A stretch of DNA of 22,752 bases from Desulfobulbaceae bacterium UBA2213. Lineage in GTDB: Bacteria > Desulfobacterota > Desulfobulbia > Desulfobulbales > Desulfocapsaceae. The stretch covers positions 1-22,752 of the forward strand of contig DCUN01000006.1 in the NCBI GenBank assembly GCA_002327225.1, in the 5' to 3' direction. The notes below the pieces were generated by a model. That model had not been told where the DNA came from, did not search any database, and was given only the letters and a program-made list of their open reading frames with translations. This document shows positions 1-6,407 of the stretch, one piece after another. A program made the position numbers and the translations under genes. The first letter of the stretch is position 1. Every line of letters starts with the position of its first letter.

Positions 1-744
1 GTTATATCCGTGGGCTACCGCATTAGATCCAGGCGCGGGGTGCAGTTTCGCCAGTGGGCCACCAGCCGGTTGAAGGAATACCTTGTCGAGGGATACGCCA
101 TCAATAAAAAACGGCTGGAAGAACGTAATCTTAAATTTCAGCATCTCAAAACGGGCATCGCCATCCTCAGCCGGGCCATCGAACAGCAGGCGCAGAGTCT
201 TGGAGAGGCCGAACATCTGGCCGGGCTTCTGGAACAGTTTGCCGGGGGGCTTTCGCTGCTTGACGACTACGATCACGAAACGCTTGATTTAAAAGGCAAC
301 ACAAAAGGCGTGGCGGTGGCTGTCGAGGCGGTTGAATACCGGGAATTGATCGAGGCGATGCGCGGCGAGTTTTCTTCCGACCTTTTCGGCAGAGAGAGTG
401 ATGCCGGTTTCGAGGGCTCCGTCATGCAAATTTACCAGTGCTTCGGGAACGTCGATCTCTACCCCTCCGTGGAAGAAAAAGCCGCCATGCTCTTGTATCT
501 GATCGTCAAAAATCACCCGTTTCTCGACGGAAACAAACGGATTGCGGCCGCGTGCTTTCTCTATTTTCTGGAAAGAAACGGCATTCTTTCCATGCAAAAC
601 GGGGAAACGATTATCGGAAACGATGCGCTGGCCGCCCTCACGCTCTTTATCGCCGTCAGCAAACCCGAAGAAATGCAGACCGTCAAGCAGGTGGCCATCA
701 GCATCCTGAACAGGAAAAACGCCGGGAGAAGCGTAGAGAACTGA
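1..744 (+). CDS. RhuM/Fic-Doc family protein, 5' end outside window
   Basis: The reading frame is open from base 1, so the gene is cut by the window edge. The first visible residues (ISVGYRIRSRRGVQFRQWA) match the end of the RhuM N-terminal domain, which normally needs about 100 more residues upstream. The C-terminal half is a Fic/Doc domain with the motif HPFLDGNKR at about 514-540. The Doc-type ending NKR, without the second arginine of AMP-transferring Fic proteins, suggests a Doc-like phosphotransfer or a changed activity. The likely role is a toxin or host-modifying enzyme in an accessory island; target unknown. The GTG at position 10 is an in-frame valine, not a credible start. Downstream lie two further toxin-antitoxin pairs. 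Family assignment is firm; biochemical activity is inference. Confidence 0.85.
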   Translation, partial: VISVGYRIRSRRGVQFRQWATSRLKEYLVEGYAINKKRLEERNLKFQHLKTGIAILSRAIEQQAQSLGEAEHLAGLLEQFAGGLSLLDDYDHETLDLKGNTKGVAVAVEAVEYRELIEAMRGEFSSDLFGRESDAGFEGSVMQIYQCFGNVDLYPSVEEKAAMLLYLIVKNHPFLDGNKRIAAACFLYFLERNGILSMQNGETIIGNDALAALTLFIAVSKPEEMQTVKQVAISILNRKNAGRSVEN

Positions 745-776
745 CTCTAAAAAGCGATGAATCTGAAAAATTGTCC

Positions 777-805
777 TTGATAACCAGATTCACTTTGGCT
801 ATACG
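777..805 (+). promoter_or_regulatory. Predicted sigma70-type promoter of mazEF
   Basis: TTGATA (777-782) and TATACG (800-805) are separated by exactly 17 bp, close to consensus. The site lies 25 bp upstream of the mazE start, so the leader would be very short. Confidence 0.55.
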
Positions 806-815
806 AAAGCTATAC
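798..815 (+). promoter_or_regulatory. Direct repeat GCTATAC, candidate MazE operator
   Basis: GCTATAC occurs at 798-804 and again at 809-815, an 11-bp period (about one helical turn). The first copy overlaps the predicted -10 box. MazE-type antitoxins repress their own promoters, so these repeats are reasonable operator half-sites; this is inference from position. Confidence 0.4.
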
Positions 816-830
816 ATAAGGAGGTGCGTG

Positions 831-1079
831 ATGCTTGCAAAAATTCAAAAATGGGGAAACAGTCAGGGGCTTCGCATTACAAAAAACCTGCTTGCAGAGG
901 CACAGCTTGATGTCGGCGATGAAGTCGATATCCGTGTAAAAGAAGGCATAATGGTTGTGTCCCCGGCCAAAAAAATCCGCGGCCGCTATAGCCTGAAGGA
1001 GCTTGTGGAACGTATTCCGAAAGACTACACGTCCGGCGAGACTCAATGGGGTGAGCCAGCCGGCAAGGAGATATGGTAG
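831..1079 (+). CDS. mazE: AbrB/MazE-type antitoxin
   Basis: This 82-residue protein has the N-terminal swapped-hairpin AbrB/MazE DNA-binding fold. The segment KIQKWGNSQGLRI (residues 4-16) is the family signature. The C-terminal part, from about residue 50, would wrap around and neutralise the toxin. The ATG at 831 is preceded by a strong AAGGAGGTG (818-826); a GTG directly before it is less well spaced. A much longer open frame continues upstream but overlaps the Fic gene and has no family resemblance there. The stop codon abuts the toxin start with no gap, giving tight translational coupling. The protein is expected to repress its own promoter alone or with MazF. Confidence 0.9.
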   Translation: MLAKIQKWGNSQGLRITKNLLAEAQLDVGDEVDIRVKEGIMVVSPAKKIRGRYSLKELVERIPKDYTSGETQWGEPAGKEIW

Positions 1080-1415
1080 ATGGCGGCCTATATCCCAAAA
1101 CAAGGGGATATCATTGCGCTCACCTTTGATCCACAATCCGGTCATGAACAAAAAGGTCGGCGTCCCGCTTTTGTTGTCAGCAAAGACTTGTTCAATAAAA
1201 GTACAGGCTTGGCCATTGTATGCCCCATTACAAACACGGAGCGCGGCTTCCCCTTTCATGTGCCCATGTCCAAAGACAGTAAGCTTACCGGTTTCATCAT
1301 GGTCGAACAGGTAAAATCGGTAGATCTCCATGCCCGTGGAGCAAAGTGCATCGAACACAGCAATGTCGAGCTGCTGTCCGAGGTGCTTTCTCTATTGGAT
1401 GCATGCATTTACTGA
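1080..1415 (+). CDS. mazF: MazF/PemK-family endoribonuclease toxin
   Basis: The 111-residue protein covers the full MazF/PemK family length. The N-terminal GDIIALTFDP followed by GHEQKGRRPAFVVS (roughly residues 9-33) is the conserved core, and the Arg-Arg-Pro element there carries the usual catalytic arginine. VEQVKSVDLHARGAK near residue 76 matches the family's QVKSID.R block. Members cut mRNA at short specific sequences and are held inactive by the paired antitoxin. The gene starts immediately after the mazE stop (TAG then ATG) and ends before a weak terminator-like hairpin. Nothing suggests inactivation. The cleavage sequence cannot be read from the gene. Confidence 0.92.
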   Translation: MAAYIPKQGDIIALTFDPQSGHEQKGRRPAFVVSKDLFNKSTGLAIVCPITNTERGFPFHVPMSKDSKLTGFIMVEQVKSVDLHARGAKCIEHSNVELLSEVLSLLDACIY

Positions 1416-1457
1416 CCGGCCAATCCGCGCGTCTTTTCTGACAATGGCATGTCCCAT

Positions 1458-1481
1458 CCCGCAGTCGCGTCGGGTTTTTTT
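1458..1481 (+). terminator. Possible intrinsic terminator after mazF
   Basis: CCCG (1458-1461) and CGGG (1471-1474) can pair and are followed by seven T residues (1475-1481). The stem is short and the loop is 9 nt, so the call rests mainly on the T run and position. Confidence 0.4.
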
Positions 1482-1516
1482 CCAAATGTTGGAGTGGCGA
1501 AAATAAATCTGTCCCC

Positions 1517-1538
1517 TTTTCTGCCATTTTTCTGCCAT
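1517..1538 (+). promoter_or_regulatory. Tandem 11-bp repeat TTTTCTGCCAT x2, candidate hicBA operator
   Basis: TTTTCTGCCAT occurs twice without a gap (1517-1527 and 1528-1538), ending 5 bp before a TTGACA box. The one-helical-turn period and position suggest a regulator-binding site, perhaps for HicB; no binding evidence can be read from the sequence. Confidence 0.4.
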
Positions 1539-1543
1539 ATCTC

Positions 1544-1571
1544 TTGACAAGGCAACTGTTAATGTTTTACA
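1544..1571 (+). promoter_or_regulatory. Predicted promoter of hicBA
   Basis: A perfect TTGACA (1544-1549) is followed after 16 bp by TTTACA (1566-1571). This leaves a leader of about 120 nt before the hicB start. Confidence 0.5.
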
Positions 1572-1696
1572 AATCAACCAGATATTAGCGGACCATGGGA
1601 AAAGGGACATAGCGCAAGCCGTGGCGATGGAAGGGTGTTACAAAACCACAAGATGATAAGTTGGCTGACATGAGGGTCAACAAGATGGAGTAATAT

Positions 1697-2035
1697 ATGG
1701 CTGCAAAAAAACAATTTGCCATAAGGTTGAATATGCACCTGCCGGCAGTGATAAAGAAAAAAGAGAAGTGGTTCACGGCAAGTTGTCCTATCTTGGATGT
1801 TATTTCCCAAGGTGAAACTGCCGAGAAGGCGAAGGAGAATCTTGCCGAGGCCCTTTCCTTGTTTCTAATTTCCTGCTACGAAAGGGGAACCCTTACAACC
1901 GTCCTTAAGGATTGCGGTTTCAAACCGTCTCCAGCAACTTCCCTGGATTCTTCTGTTCCAGAGCCGGATTATGTCGATGTACCCCTGCCTTTCATAATCG
2001 ATGACATGGCGAAACACCATCAATGCCACGCATAA
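1697..2035 (+). CDS. hicB: HicB-family antitoxin
   Basis: The 112-residue protein carries the HicB partial RNase H-like fold: a WFTASCPILDVISQGET strand-turn (about residues 25-41) followed by a helix of the type AEKAKENLAEALSLFL. It would bind and block the HicA RNase. The C-terminus is short and proline-rich, with no helix-turn-helix or ribbon-helix-helix that I can recognise, so DNA binding may be weak or indirect. The start has GGAG six bases upstream (1687-1690). Here the antitoxin comes first, the reverse of the hicA-hicB order of the best-known systems. It overlaps hicA by 13 bp. Confidence 0.85.
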   Translation: MAAKKQFAIRLNMHLPAVIKKKEKWFTASCPILDVISQGETAEKAKENLAEALSLFLISCYERGTLTTVLKDCGFKPSPATSLDSSVPEPDYVDVPLPFIIDDMAKHHQCHA

Positions 2036-2256
2036 CGCCAATACACTGGAAAGTCCTTGAATGCATCTTCACCAAGGACGGATTCGTATTTGAAAGACAG
2101 GTAGGATCGCACCGTTTATATACAAAACCGGGAGTTTCTCGCCCCGTCGTTATCCCGGCCTATCAGGAAGTAGATGACGATATTATTCTTTCCAACATGA
2201 GAACTGCCGGAATGTCCCGAGGTAATTATTTCAAGCTTCTGGATAAGTGCAAATAA
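2023..2256 (+). CDS. hicA: HicA-family mRNA interferase toxin
   Basis: This 77-residue protein has the double-stranded-RNA-binding-like HicA fold. The GSHRLYTKPG segment (residues 28-37) contains the conserved catalytic histidine H30, and the following PVVIPAY strand is also typical. HicA toxins degrade mRNA and are neutralised by HicB. The 13-bp overlap with hicB indicates translational coupling. The length is usual for the family and no lesion is visible, so the pair looks functional. A clear intrinsic terminator follows within 25 bp. Confidence 0.88.
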   Translation: MPRITPIHWKVLECIFTKDGFVFERQVGSHRLYTKPGVSRPVVIPAYQEVDDDIILSNMRTAGMSRGNYFKLLDKCK

Positions 2257-2280
2257 AAATTCCACCCCCTAACCCGCCCC

Positions 2281-2307
2281 GGCCGGAGCTTCCCTCCGGC
2301 CTTTTTT
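2281..2307 (+). terminator. Intrinsic terminator of hicBA
   Basis: GGCCGGAG (2281-2288) pairs perfectly with CTCCGGCC (2294-2301) across a 5-nt loop, followed by six T residues (2302-2307). Confidence 0.85.
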
Positions 2308-2475
2308 GTCGTAACCGTCCGATGAACCCGTCTTGCAGGAGATATGGAGATGCGATAGAAGACGGCCGCCGGCAATAGATAGAGACTTGAACGGTGCGAT
2401 CTTTGACAATTCGTATATGAGAAATGGATTTAAAAAGCAAGACTGCGTCAACAACGGAGTGGATGGAGGAGAAAC

Positions 2476-2649
2476 TCAGGGCTTGTCTGTGACCAGTAGG
2501 ACATGCTTGTCCTTGGGCAGCGGTTTCCAGAGATCGGGAAGCAGTTCGCGCAGGCGATTCACCGGATGGCTCATAACCCTCCGGAGCATGTCGTCGAAAT
2601 ACTCCCAGGGGTTGATATCGAGGTCTTTGCAGGATTTAACAAGGCTCAT
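2476..2649 (-). pseudogene. IS66-type transposase, C-terminal remnant
   Basis: Read on the minus strand from 2649, about 57 residues (SLVKSCKDLDINPWEYF, then a HPVNRLRELLP block) match the C-terminal helical domain of IS66-family transposases, which normally ends a protein of about 500 residues. Nothing upstream of it on the minus strand continues the transposase: the frame runs into unrelated sequence containing the RhuM relic. No terminal inverted repeats were found. It is a dead fragment left by an insertion that was later deleted. Family call is moderately firm, based on motif pattern. Confidence 0.7.
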
Positions 2650-2696
2650 AATAATCAATAATCGGGGGACATAATACAGATTTCGGCAGGTCAAAT

Positions 2697-2790
2697 ATGA
2701 TAAAAAACAGGCAGGTTGCCAAACAGAACACATTTGCAGAGTTTCTGCTCTACACCACGCCAAACGGCAAGGTGTAGGTGGAGATTAACG
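2697..2790 (+). pseudogene. RhuM N-terminal relic with in-frame stop
   Basis: The frame from ATG 2697 encodes 26 residues ending in a TAG (2775-2777). The part AEFLLYTTPNGKV, and the VEI that resumes after the stop, resemble the N-terminus of RhuM-family proteins. The similarity then ends abruptly at a junction with the TumE-like relic. A RhuM/Fic C-terminal region also lies at the left edge of the window, so a second family member once stood here. Identification rests on a short stretch. Confidence 0.5.
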
Positions 2791-2803
2791 TCCGTGCATT
2801 ATT

Positions 2804-3010
2804 GTGGATGAAAATATCAGACATTATTTTGATGCCGTGGAGGTCCGCTTGATAGAAAGTCAAGCGGTTGCTTCCTATCAGATAATCAGCAGGGATATAT
2901 CCGTCGCCGAGGGCAAAATGCGGATTAAATCCATTCTCTCGAATGGCTTGATCTCTGTTCTTCGCAGTGTCGGCCTGAAACTGTCCATCGAGGCAGAAAA
3001 TCGGATGTAA
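2804..3010 (+). pseudogene. Truncated TumE-like (DUF6516) toxin relic
   Basis: The frame begins at GTG 2804 and gives 68 residues. The first ~48 (HYFDAVEVRLIESQAV... then ISVAEGKMRIKSILSNG) resemble the N-terminal half of DUF6516/TumE toxins, which run to about 100-120 residues. After SNG the similarity ends and the tail (LISVLRSVGLKLS...) looks out of frame or foreign. The expected C-terminal block with an aromatic HWQD-type motif is absent in all three plus frames downstream. No clear ribosome binding site is present and no TumA antitoxin gene follows. It is best read as a broken gene; family call is moderate. Confidence 0.5.
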
Positions 3011-3104
3011 AAAGTATGCGGCGTACAATCGCGGGCGACGGTCATTTCCGGAGGGGCCAAATTTTCGAACCTGCGCGAATCGTTTAATTATATCATACAG
3101 TTCT

Positions 3105-3125
3105 GAGTGCCAGAATCTGGCACTC
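3105..3125. repeat. Perfect hairpin, 10-bp arms
   Basis: GAGTGCCAGA (3105-3114) and TCTGGCACTC (3116-3125) are perfect inverted copies around a single A. It sits downstream of the TumE relic with no T run directly after it, so it is not a typical terminator. Confidence 0.7.
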
Positions 3126-3152
3126 CTCAAAAAGGCAGGCTGTTGGGGGGGC

Positions 3153-3177
3153 ATGCTGTTATCGGGGATAACAGCAT
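3153..3177. repeat. Perfect hairpin, 11-bp arms
   Basis: ATGCTGTTATC (3153-3163) and GATAACAGCAT (3167-3177) pair perfectly across a GGG loop, 27 bp after the preceding hairpin. The flanks are G-rich on one side (3145-3151) and GGGG-containing on the other. Confidence 0.7.
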
Positions 3178-3555
3178 TCGGGGACGAATAGGGTTTTTCA
3201 AGCCGTTAGAACCAGATTATGAACATCAAGCTCCGTTTCTCCGCTTAAAATCGTCGCGGAAGTGACAAAATGGAATGTTTTGCAATGGGCTCGCCTGCAT
3301 AAATGTAATTTTGACATCATATCCGGATACAGCAAAATAAATGCTTGCGTTTTTTTTGCCAAGAGATTTAAAAGCATTCCACTGTGTTTAGAATGAGATA
3401 GAAGAGTTGGCGTTTCATGGGCGCGGCGATGCGACTGCACGGTAACGATCCGAACCCTCCTCCCTCTGAATTTGCACATGGATGGCGGAGATATCCAGAA
3501 ACTATAGAATAACTTGTTGTGATGATGCTGATGTAGAAGCCAGCATGAGGTCCCA

Positions 3556-5580
3556 TTGAAGAAAATCGATTTACATATTCATACAGTATCAACCGTTTTC
3601 GATGCACCTTTTACATTTGCCCTTAGTGCATTAGAACGGTACATATCAGAGGCTGCTATAGATGCGATTGCTTTAACAAATCACAATATCTTCGACCGCG
3701 CGCAATTTGCGGAGATCGCCGCATCGATAGACACGGCCGTCTTTCCAGGAATAGAAGTGACGCTTGATTGCGGTCATCTCCTAATCATCGCAGATGTATC
3801 GCACTTGGACTTGTTCGAGAGGCAAGCTAAGCAAATCAACGAACGGATCACGCAGCCCACGGATTGCATAACAATCGATGAGCTTCTTGTGGTATTCGGC
3901 AACCTTGCAGAGTATCTTGTCATCCCGCACTACGACAAGAAGCCAGCGATCAAGGGCAGAGCGCTTGAGCGGCTAGAGCACCTTGTTTCCTGTGGTGAGG
4001 TGGATAGCGCGAAGAAGTTCATCAGAGTCATCAAGAGCGATGCACACGTCACGCCTGTCTTGTTTAGCGACGCTCGGGCTTGCGAGACACTCAAACAAAT
4101 TCCTACACGACAAACCTTTGTGGACTGCGGCGAGATCACCTTCGGGGCGCTCAAGGCATGCATGCAAGACAAAAGAAAAGTTGCTCTGTCAGAGAACGAT
4201 GGGAACAGGCTTTTCCAAGTCTTTGACGATGGTCAGAGAATATCCACCGGACTGAATATTCTCCTTGGCGAGAGATCGACGGGGAAGACCTTCACGCTGG
4301 ATAGGATCAACGCATCTCACGACCGCGTGAAGTACATTCGTCAGTTTTCATTGGTGCAACAAGACGATGCTGCTTACGAACGCGAGTTCAGCAGGGATCT
4401 CCAAAGAACTCGGAGCCAGTTCATTGAGGGGTACTTGGCGGGATTCAAGGCAGTTCTCGATGATGTGATGGGCGTTAATCTGCGGACCGATGAAGGAGCG
4501 GTCGAGAACTACATCAGCAGCCTCCGTGAATCAGCAGAGGAGGCAGATCGGAGAGACGCCTTCTCGAATACAGCGCTTTTCGACGAGTCTGAGTTTCCAA
4601 TCAGTGACGACAGAGTATTGTCTGATCTCATCGGTTCAGTACGGCAGGTAATTGAGAATGTCGAGTATAGAGAGATAGTCGAACGGCATGTTGACACCCG
4701 CGCGCTCAGAACGCTTGCAGTAGAATTGATCGAATTGCTCTGGGCGAAGAAATTGGAGAGCAAGAAAAAGAGTCTCGTAAATGGCTTGGTTAAAGATATC
4801 AAGGAGAGCCTTAAGAGGCGCACATCGGCAATTCAAGTCCAGGATGTTGATCTGTATCGTGTGATGATCAATAAGAGGAAGATCGAACGATTCTCAGATA
4901 TCGTGAAGCGACTTCAGGAAAGAGCAACCATATCTGAGGAAGCCGTACAAGGTTTTCGCGTTGTCGCGAACAAGTCTCCTTTTTCCGGTGCGGGGGAGAT
5001 CAAGGACGCAAGTGGTGTGAAAACTGCGTTCCGTGAAGCATTTGCCGAGTATGAGTATCCGTATGCGTATTTGCAGATGCTTCTGGCGAATGATGCACTC
5101 ACACGGTCAGAACTCTATAAACTGTTCGTAAAGATAAACTACCGAATTCTGAACAAGGATGGGTTCGATGTTTCCGGGGGGGAGAGGTCGGAGTTCAGGC
5201 TACTTCAGGAAATTAAAGATGCGCAGAACTTCGACGTCCTCTTGATTGATGAGCCCGAGTCTTCCTTTGACAACATCTTTCTGCGTAGTGATGTCAATCA
5301 AATCATCAGACATATATCTACGGCCATGCCTGTCGTTGTGGTAACACACAACAGCACAGTCGGCGCGTCAATCGGCGCTGACTATGTTCTTTACACGAAG
5401 AAGACTGTTGAAGATAGCCAGGTGGTTTACAGACTTTATTCTGGTCATCCCACGGACTTGACCCTCCAGGCTCTAGACGGCAGGAAGATAAGTAACCACG
5501 AGATAACGCTCAACTCGCTTGAGGCGGGAGCCGAGACATACGATCACCGGAGGCTGGGATATGAAGCTATTAAAGATTGA
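3556..5580 (+). CDS. PHP-domain ATPase, candidate phage-defence protein
   Basis: The 674-residue protein has an N-terminal PHP metal-phosphoesterase domain (about 1-210) with DLHIHT (H7, H9), TNHN (41-44), GIEV (E67), H74, IPHYD (H125) and SDAH (D162, H164). It then has an ABC/RecF-like ATPase: Walker A GERSTGKT (238-245), signature SGGERS (540-545), Walker B LLIDEPESS (E566) and an H-loop THN near 596. This plan, a nucleic-acid-type phosphoesterase joined to a DNA-sensing ATPase, matches the 'ppl' class of defence proteins and TrlF-type ATPases. The start is TTG at 3556 with GAGG 5 bp upstream. The canonical PHP aspartate of ALTDHN is asparagine here (N42). Its 3' end overlaps the next gene by 20 bp. 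Domain calls are firm; the defence role is inference. Confidence 0.85.
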   Translation: MKKIDLHIHTVSTVFDAPFTFALSALERYISEAAIDAIALTNHNIFDRAQFAEIAASIDTAVFPGIEVTLDCGHLLIIADVSHLDLFERQAKQINERITQPTDCITIDELLVVFGNLAEYLVIPHYDKKPAIKGRALERLEHLVSCGEVDSAKKFIRVIKSDAHVTPVLFSDARACETLKQIPTRQTFVDCGEITFGALKACMQDKRKVALSENDGNRLFQVFDDGQRISTGLNILLGERSTGKTFTLDRINASHDRVKYIRQFSLVQQDDAAYEREFSRDLQRTRSQFIEGYLAGFKAVLDDVMGVNLRTDEGAVENYISSLRESAEEADRRDAFSNTALFDESEFPISDDRVLSDLIGSVRQVIENVEYREIVERHVDTRALRTLAVELIELLWAKKLESKKKSLVNGLVKDIKESLKRRTSAIQVQDVDLYRVMINKRKIERFSDIVKRLQERATISEEAVQGFRVVANKSPFSGAGEIKDASGVKTAFREAFAEYEYPYAYLQMLLANDALTRSELYKLFVKINYRILNKDGFDVSGGERSEFRLLQEIKDAQNFDVLLIDEPESSFDNIFLRSDVNQIIRHISTAMPVVVVTHNSTVGASIGADYVLYTKKTVEDSQVVYRLYSGHPTDLTLQALDGRKISNHEITLNSLEAGAETYDHRRLGYEAIKD

Positions 5581-5887
5581 GAATAACCTCGGATACTTCC
5601 TTGGCGTCGATCATGTGTTCAACCCTGTGGACAGGATCACAAAAGAGGACCTACTCAGGCTCGTGGATTTAACCCTCACGCAAGAGGTGGAATTAGACGA
5701 ATACGACGGTGAGGCTATCAAAAACCAGGCACACCAGATCCTCTACAAAAGCATATGCGGAAAGCTGCTTGGGCTGAAGGTTCGAAAACAGGCCTTCACG
5801 GATGAATCCGAGCGGCTCTATCTGCAGGAGTACGAGAAGTATCAAAAAGAGCCATCACAACAAGACGCTGAAGCGGATCGGCCATAA
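5561..5887 (+). CDS. Small partner protein of the PHP-ATPase, unknown function
   Basis: The 108-residue protein starts at ATG 5561, inside the last 20 bp of the PHP-ATPase gene, with GGAGG about 6-10 bp upstream; the longer frame from 5519 is not supported. The sequence is soluble and mostly helical, with conserved-looking pieces NNLGYFL (8-14), ITKEDLLRLVDLTL and IKNQAHQILYKSI, and a charged helical tail ending in YLQEYEKYQKEP. I recognise no named domain. Such tight overlap usually marks subunits made in fixed ratio, so it may be a partner, inhibitor or specificity factor of the ATPase. The stop codon lies inside a hairpin (5881-5916). Confidence 0.8.
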   Translation: MKLLKIENNLGYFLGVDHVFNPVDRITKEDLLRLVDLTLTQEVELDEYDGEAIKNQAHQILYKSICGKLLGLKVRKQAFTDESERLYLQEYEKYQKEPSQQDAEADRP

Positions 5888-5916
5888 AGCGGCCGCCCGC
5901 TTAGCTACGTTATGGC
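5881..5916. repeat. Hairpin over the stop codon, possibly a decayed attC half-site
   Basis: GCCATA (5881-5886) pairs with TATGGC (5911-5916), and AAGCGG (5887-5892) with CCGCTT (5897-5902). The right arm carries an unpaired AGCTACG-like insert before GTTATGG. The GTTATGG end and the stop codon placed within CCATAA resemble the attC-like site after the next gene, but the loop is only 4 nt. A simple terminator-like or regulatory hairpin is equally possible. Confidence 0.35.
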
Positions 5917-5936
5917 TACAAGGAAGGAGAACGGTA

Positions 5937-6290
5937 GTGGGTGATATAGTGTCCGCGGTTTCCACCGCGATTGTTCTTGCGGGCCGATTGCGGGAAATCA
6001 GCAAGAATATCGAAGATGCAGAATTCAAGAACCTTTTAGCGGACCTTAGTCTTGAGCTTGCTGATGCGAAACTTAAGATCGCCGATCTTATGGCTGAGAA
6101 TGCATCCCTGAAAGAGAAATTGCATTCTCTCACGAGCGCCTCCGGTGAGCGTTGCCCAAAATGCAACAACAGAACATTTCAGATCGTTTCAACCAAGCCT
6201 CACCCAATATTCGGCGATATGGGCGCAAAAGAGCGAGAATACAAATGTTCTGTATGCGGGTTTGCAGAGTCCAAGTTCGTGGAGCCATAA
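5937..6290 (+). CDS. Coiled-coil zinc-ribbon protein, unknown function
   Basis: The start is GTG 5937, chosen because AGGAAGGAGA (5921-5930) lies at ideal distance; the frame is open further upstream but overlaps the previous gene in non-homologous sequence. The 117 residues comprise a short apolar stretch (VSAVSTAIVLAG, 5-16), a heptad-rich helix (about 18-66), and a zinc ribbon with CPKC (73-76) and CSVC (104-107). A soluble protein that oligomerises through the coiled coil and binds zinc, or nucleic acid through the ribbon, is likely. No enzymatic motif is visible. The gene plus the downstream attC-like repeat has the size and layout of an integron gene cassette. Function unknown. Confidence 0.75.
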   Translation: MGDIVSAVSTAIVLAGRLREISKNIEDAEFKNLLADLSLELADAKLKIADLMAENASLKEKLHSLTSASGERCPKCNNRTFQIVSTKPHPIFGDMGAKEREYKCSVCGFAESKFVEP

Positions 6291-6372
6291 CAATTAGCTC
6301 CAGACGACGCCGGGGAAATTACGTGCGTTGTCATGCTCTCGGCACACGGCACGTCTGAGCAAACCGTTGGTT
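6285..6372 (+). other. attC-like recombination site (gene-cassette type)
   Basis: The left arm holds AAC (6289-6291), a 5-nt spacer, then GCTC-C-AGACG (6297-6306). The right arm is CGTCTGAGC (6352-6360), a 5-nt spacer, then GTT (6366-6368). The arms pair over 9 bp with one extra C (6301) left unpaired on the left side. Further in, GCCG (6309-6312) pairs with CGGC (6347-6350). R box, unpaired spacer, L box with an extrahelical base, and variable loop is the architecture of attC sites. The stop codon of the preceding gene falls just inside the left end, as in cassettes. The R boxes fit GTTRRRY only partly (GTTGGTT on the right, CCATAAC on the left). Confidence 0.5.
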
Positions 6373-6407
6373 CTGATAACTCATGATTAATCGGAGAATC
6401 TAAAGAA

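Larger units (their letters stand above)
1499..1610. repeat. Inverted TGTCCC(C)TTTTC motifs
   Basis: CTGTCCCCTTTTC (1509-1521) has an inverted partner GGAAAAGGGACA (1598-1609) about 76 bp downstream. They enclose the hicBA promoter region. The same GTCCC core recurs at 2664-2671 (inverted) and in the palindrome at 14844-14872, which suggests a dispersed short repeat family. Confidence 0.35.
3011..3555. other. 545-bp gap: decayed sequence with two hairpins, no convincing gene
   Basis: No open frame here looks like a real protein. Besides the two hairpins listed separately, a TTGACA (3312-3317) is present but lacks a good -10 box at normal spacing, and TATCCGGATA (3321-3330) is a small palindrome. 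The promoter of the PHP-ATPase gene must lie in or before this gap but I cannot place it with confidence. Confidence 0.5.

Noticed and set aside
3312..3341. TTGACA as promoter of the PHP-ATPase gene
   Set aside because: No acceptable -10 box at 15-19 bp spacing.
3198..3607. Minus-strand open frames in the gap before the PHP-ATPase gene
   Set aside because: No ribosome binding site, unusual composition and no recognisable motif; likely chance frames in decayed DNA.
5802..5936. Upstream extension of the zinc-ribbon gene to an ATG at 5802
   Set aside because: The extension overlaps the preceding gene out of frame, while GTG 5937 has a strong, well-spaced ribosome binding site.
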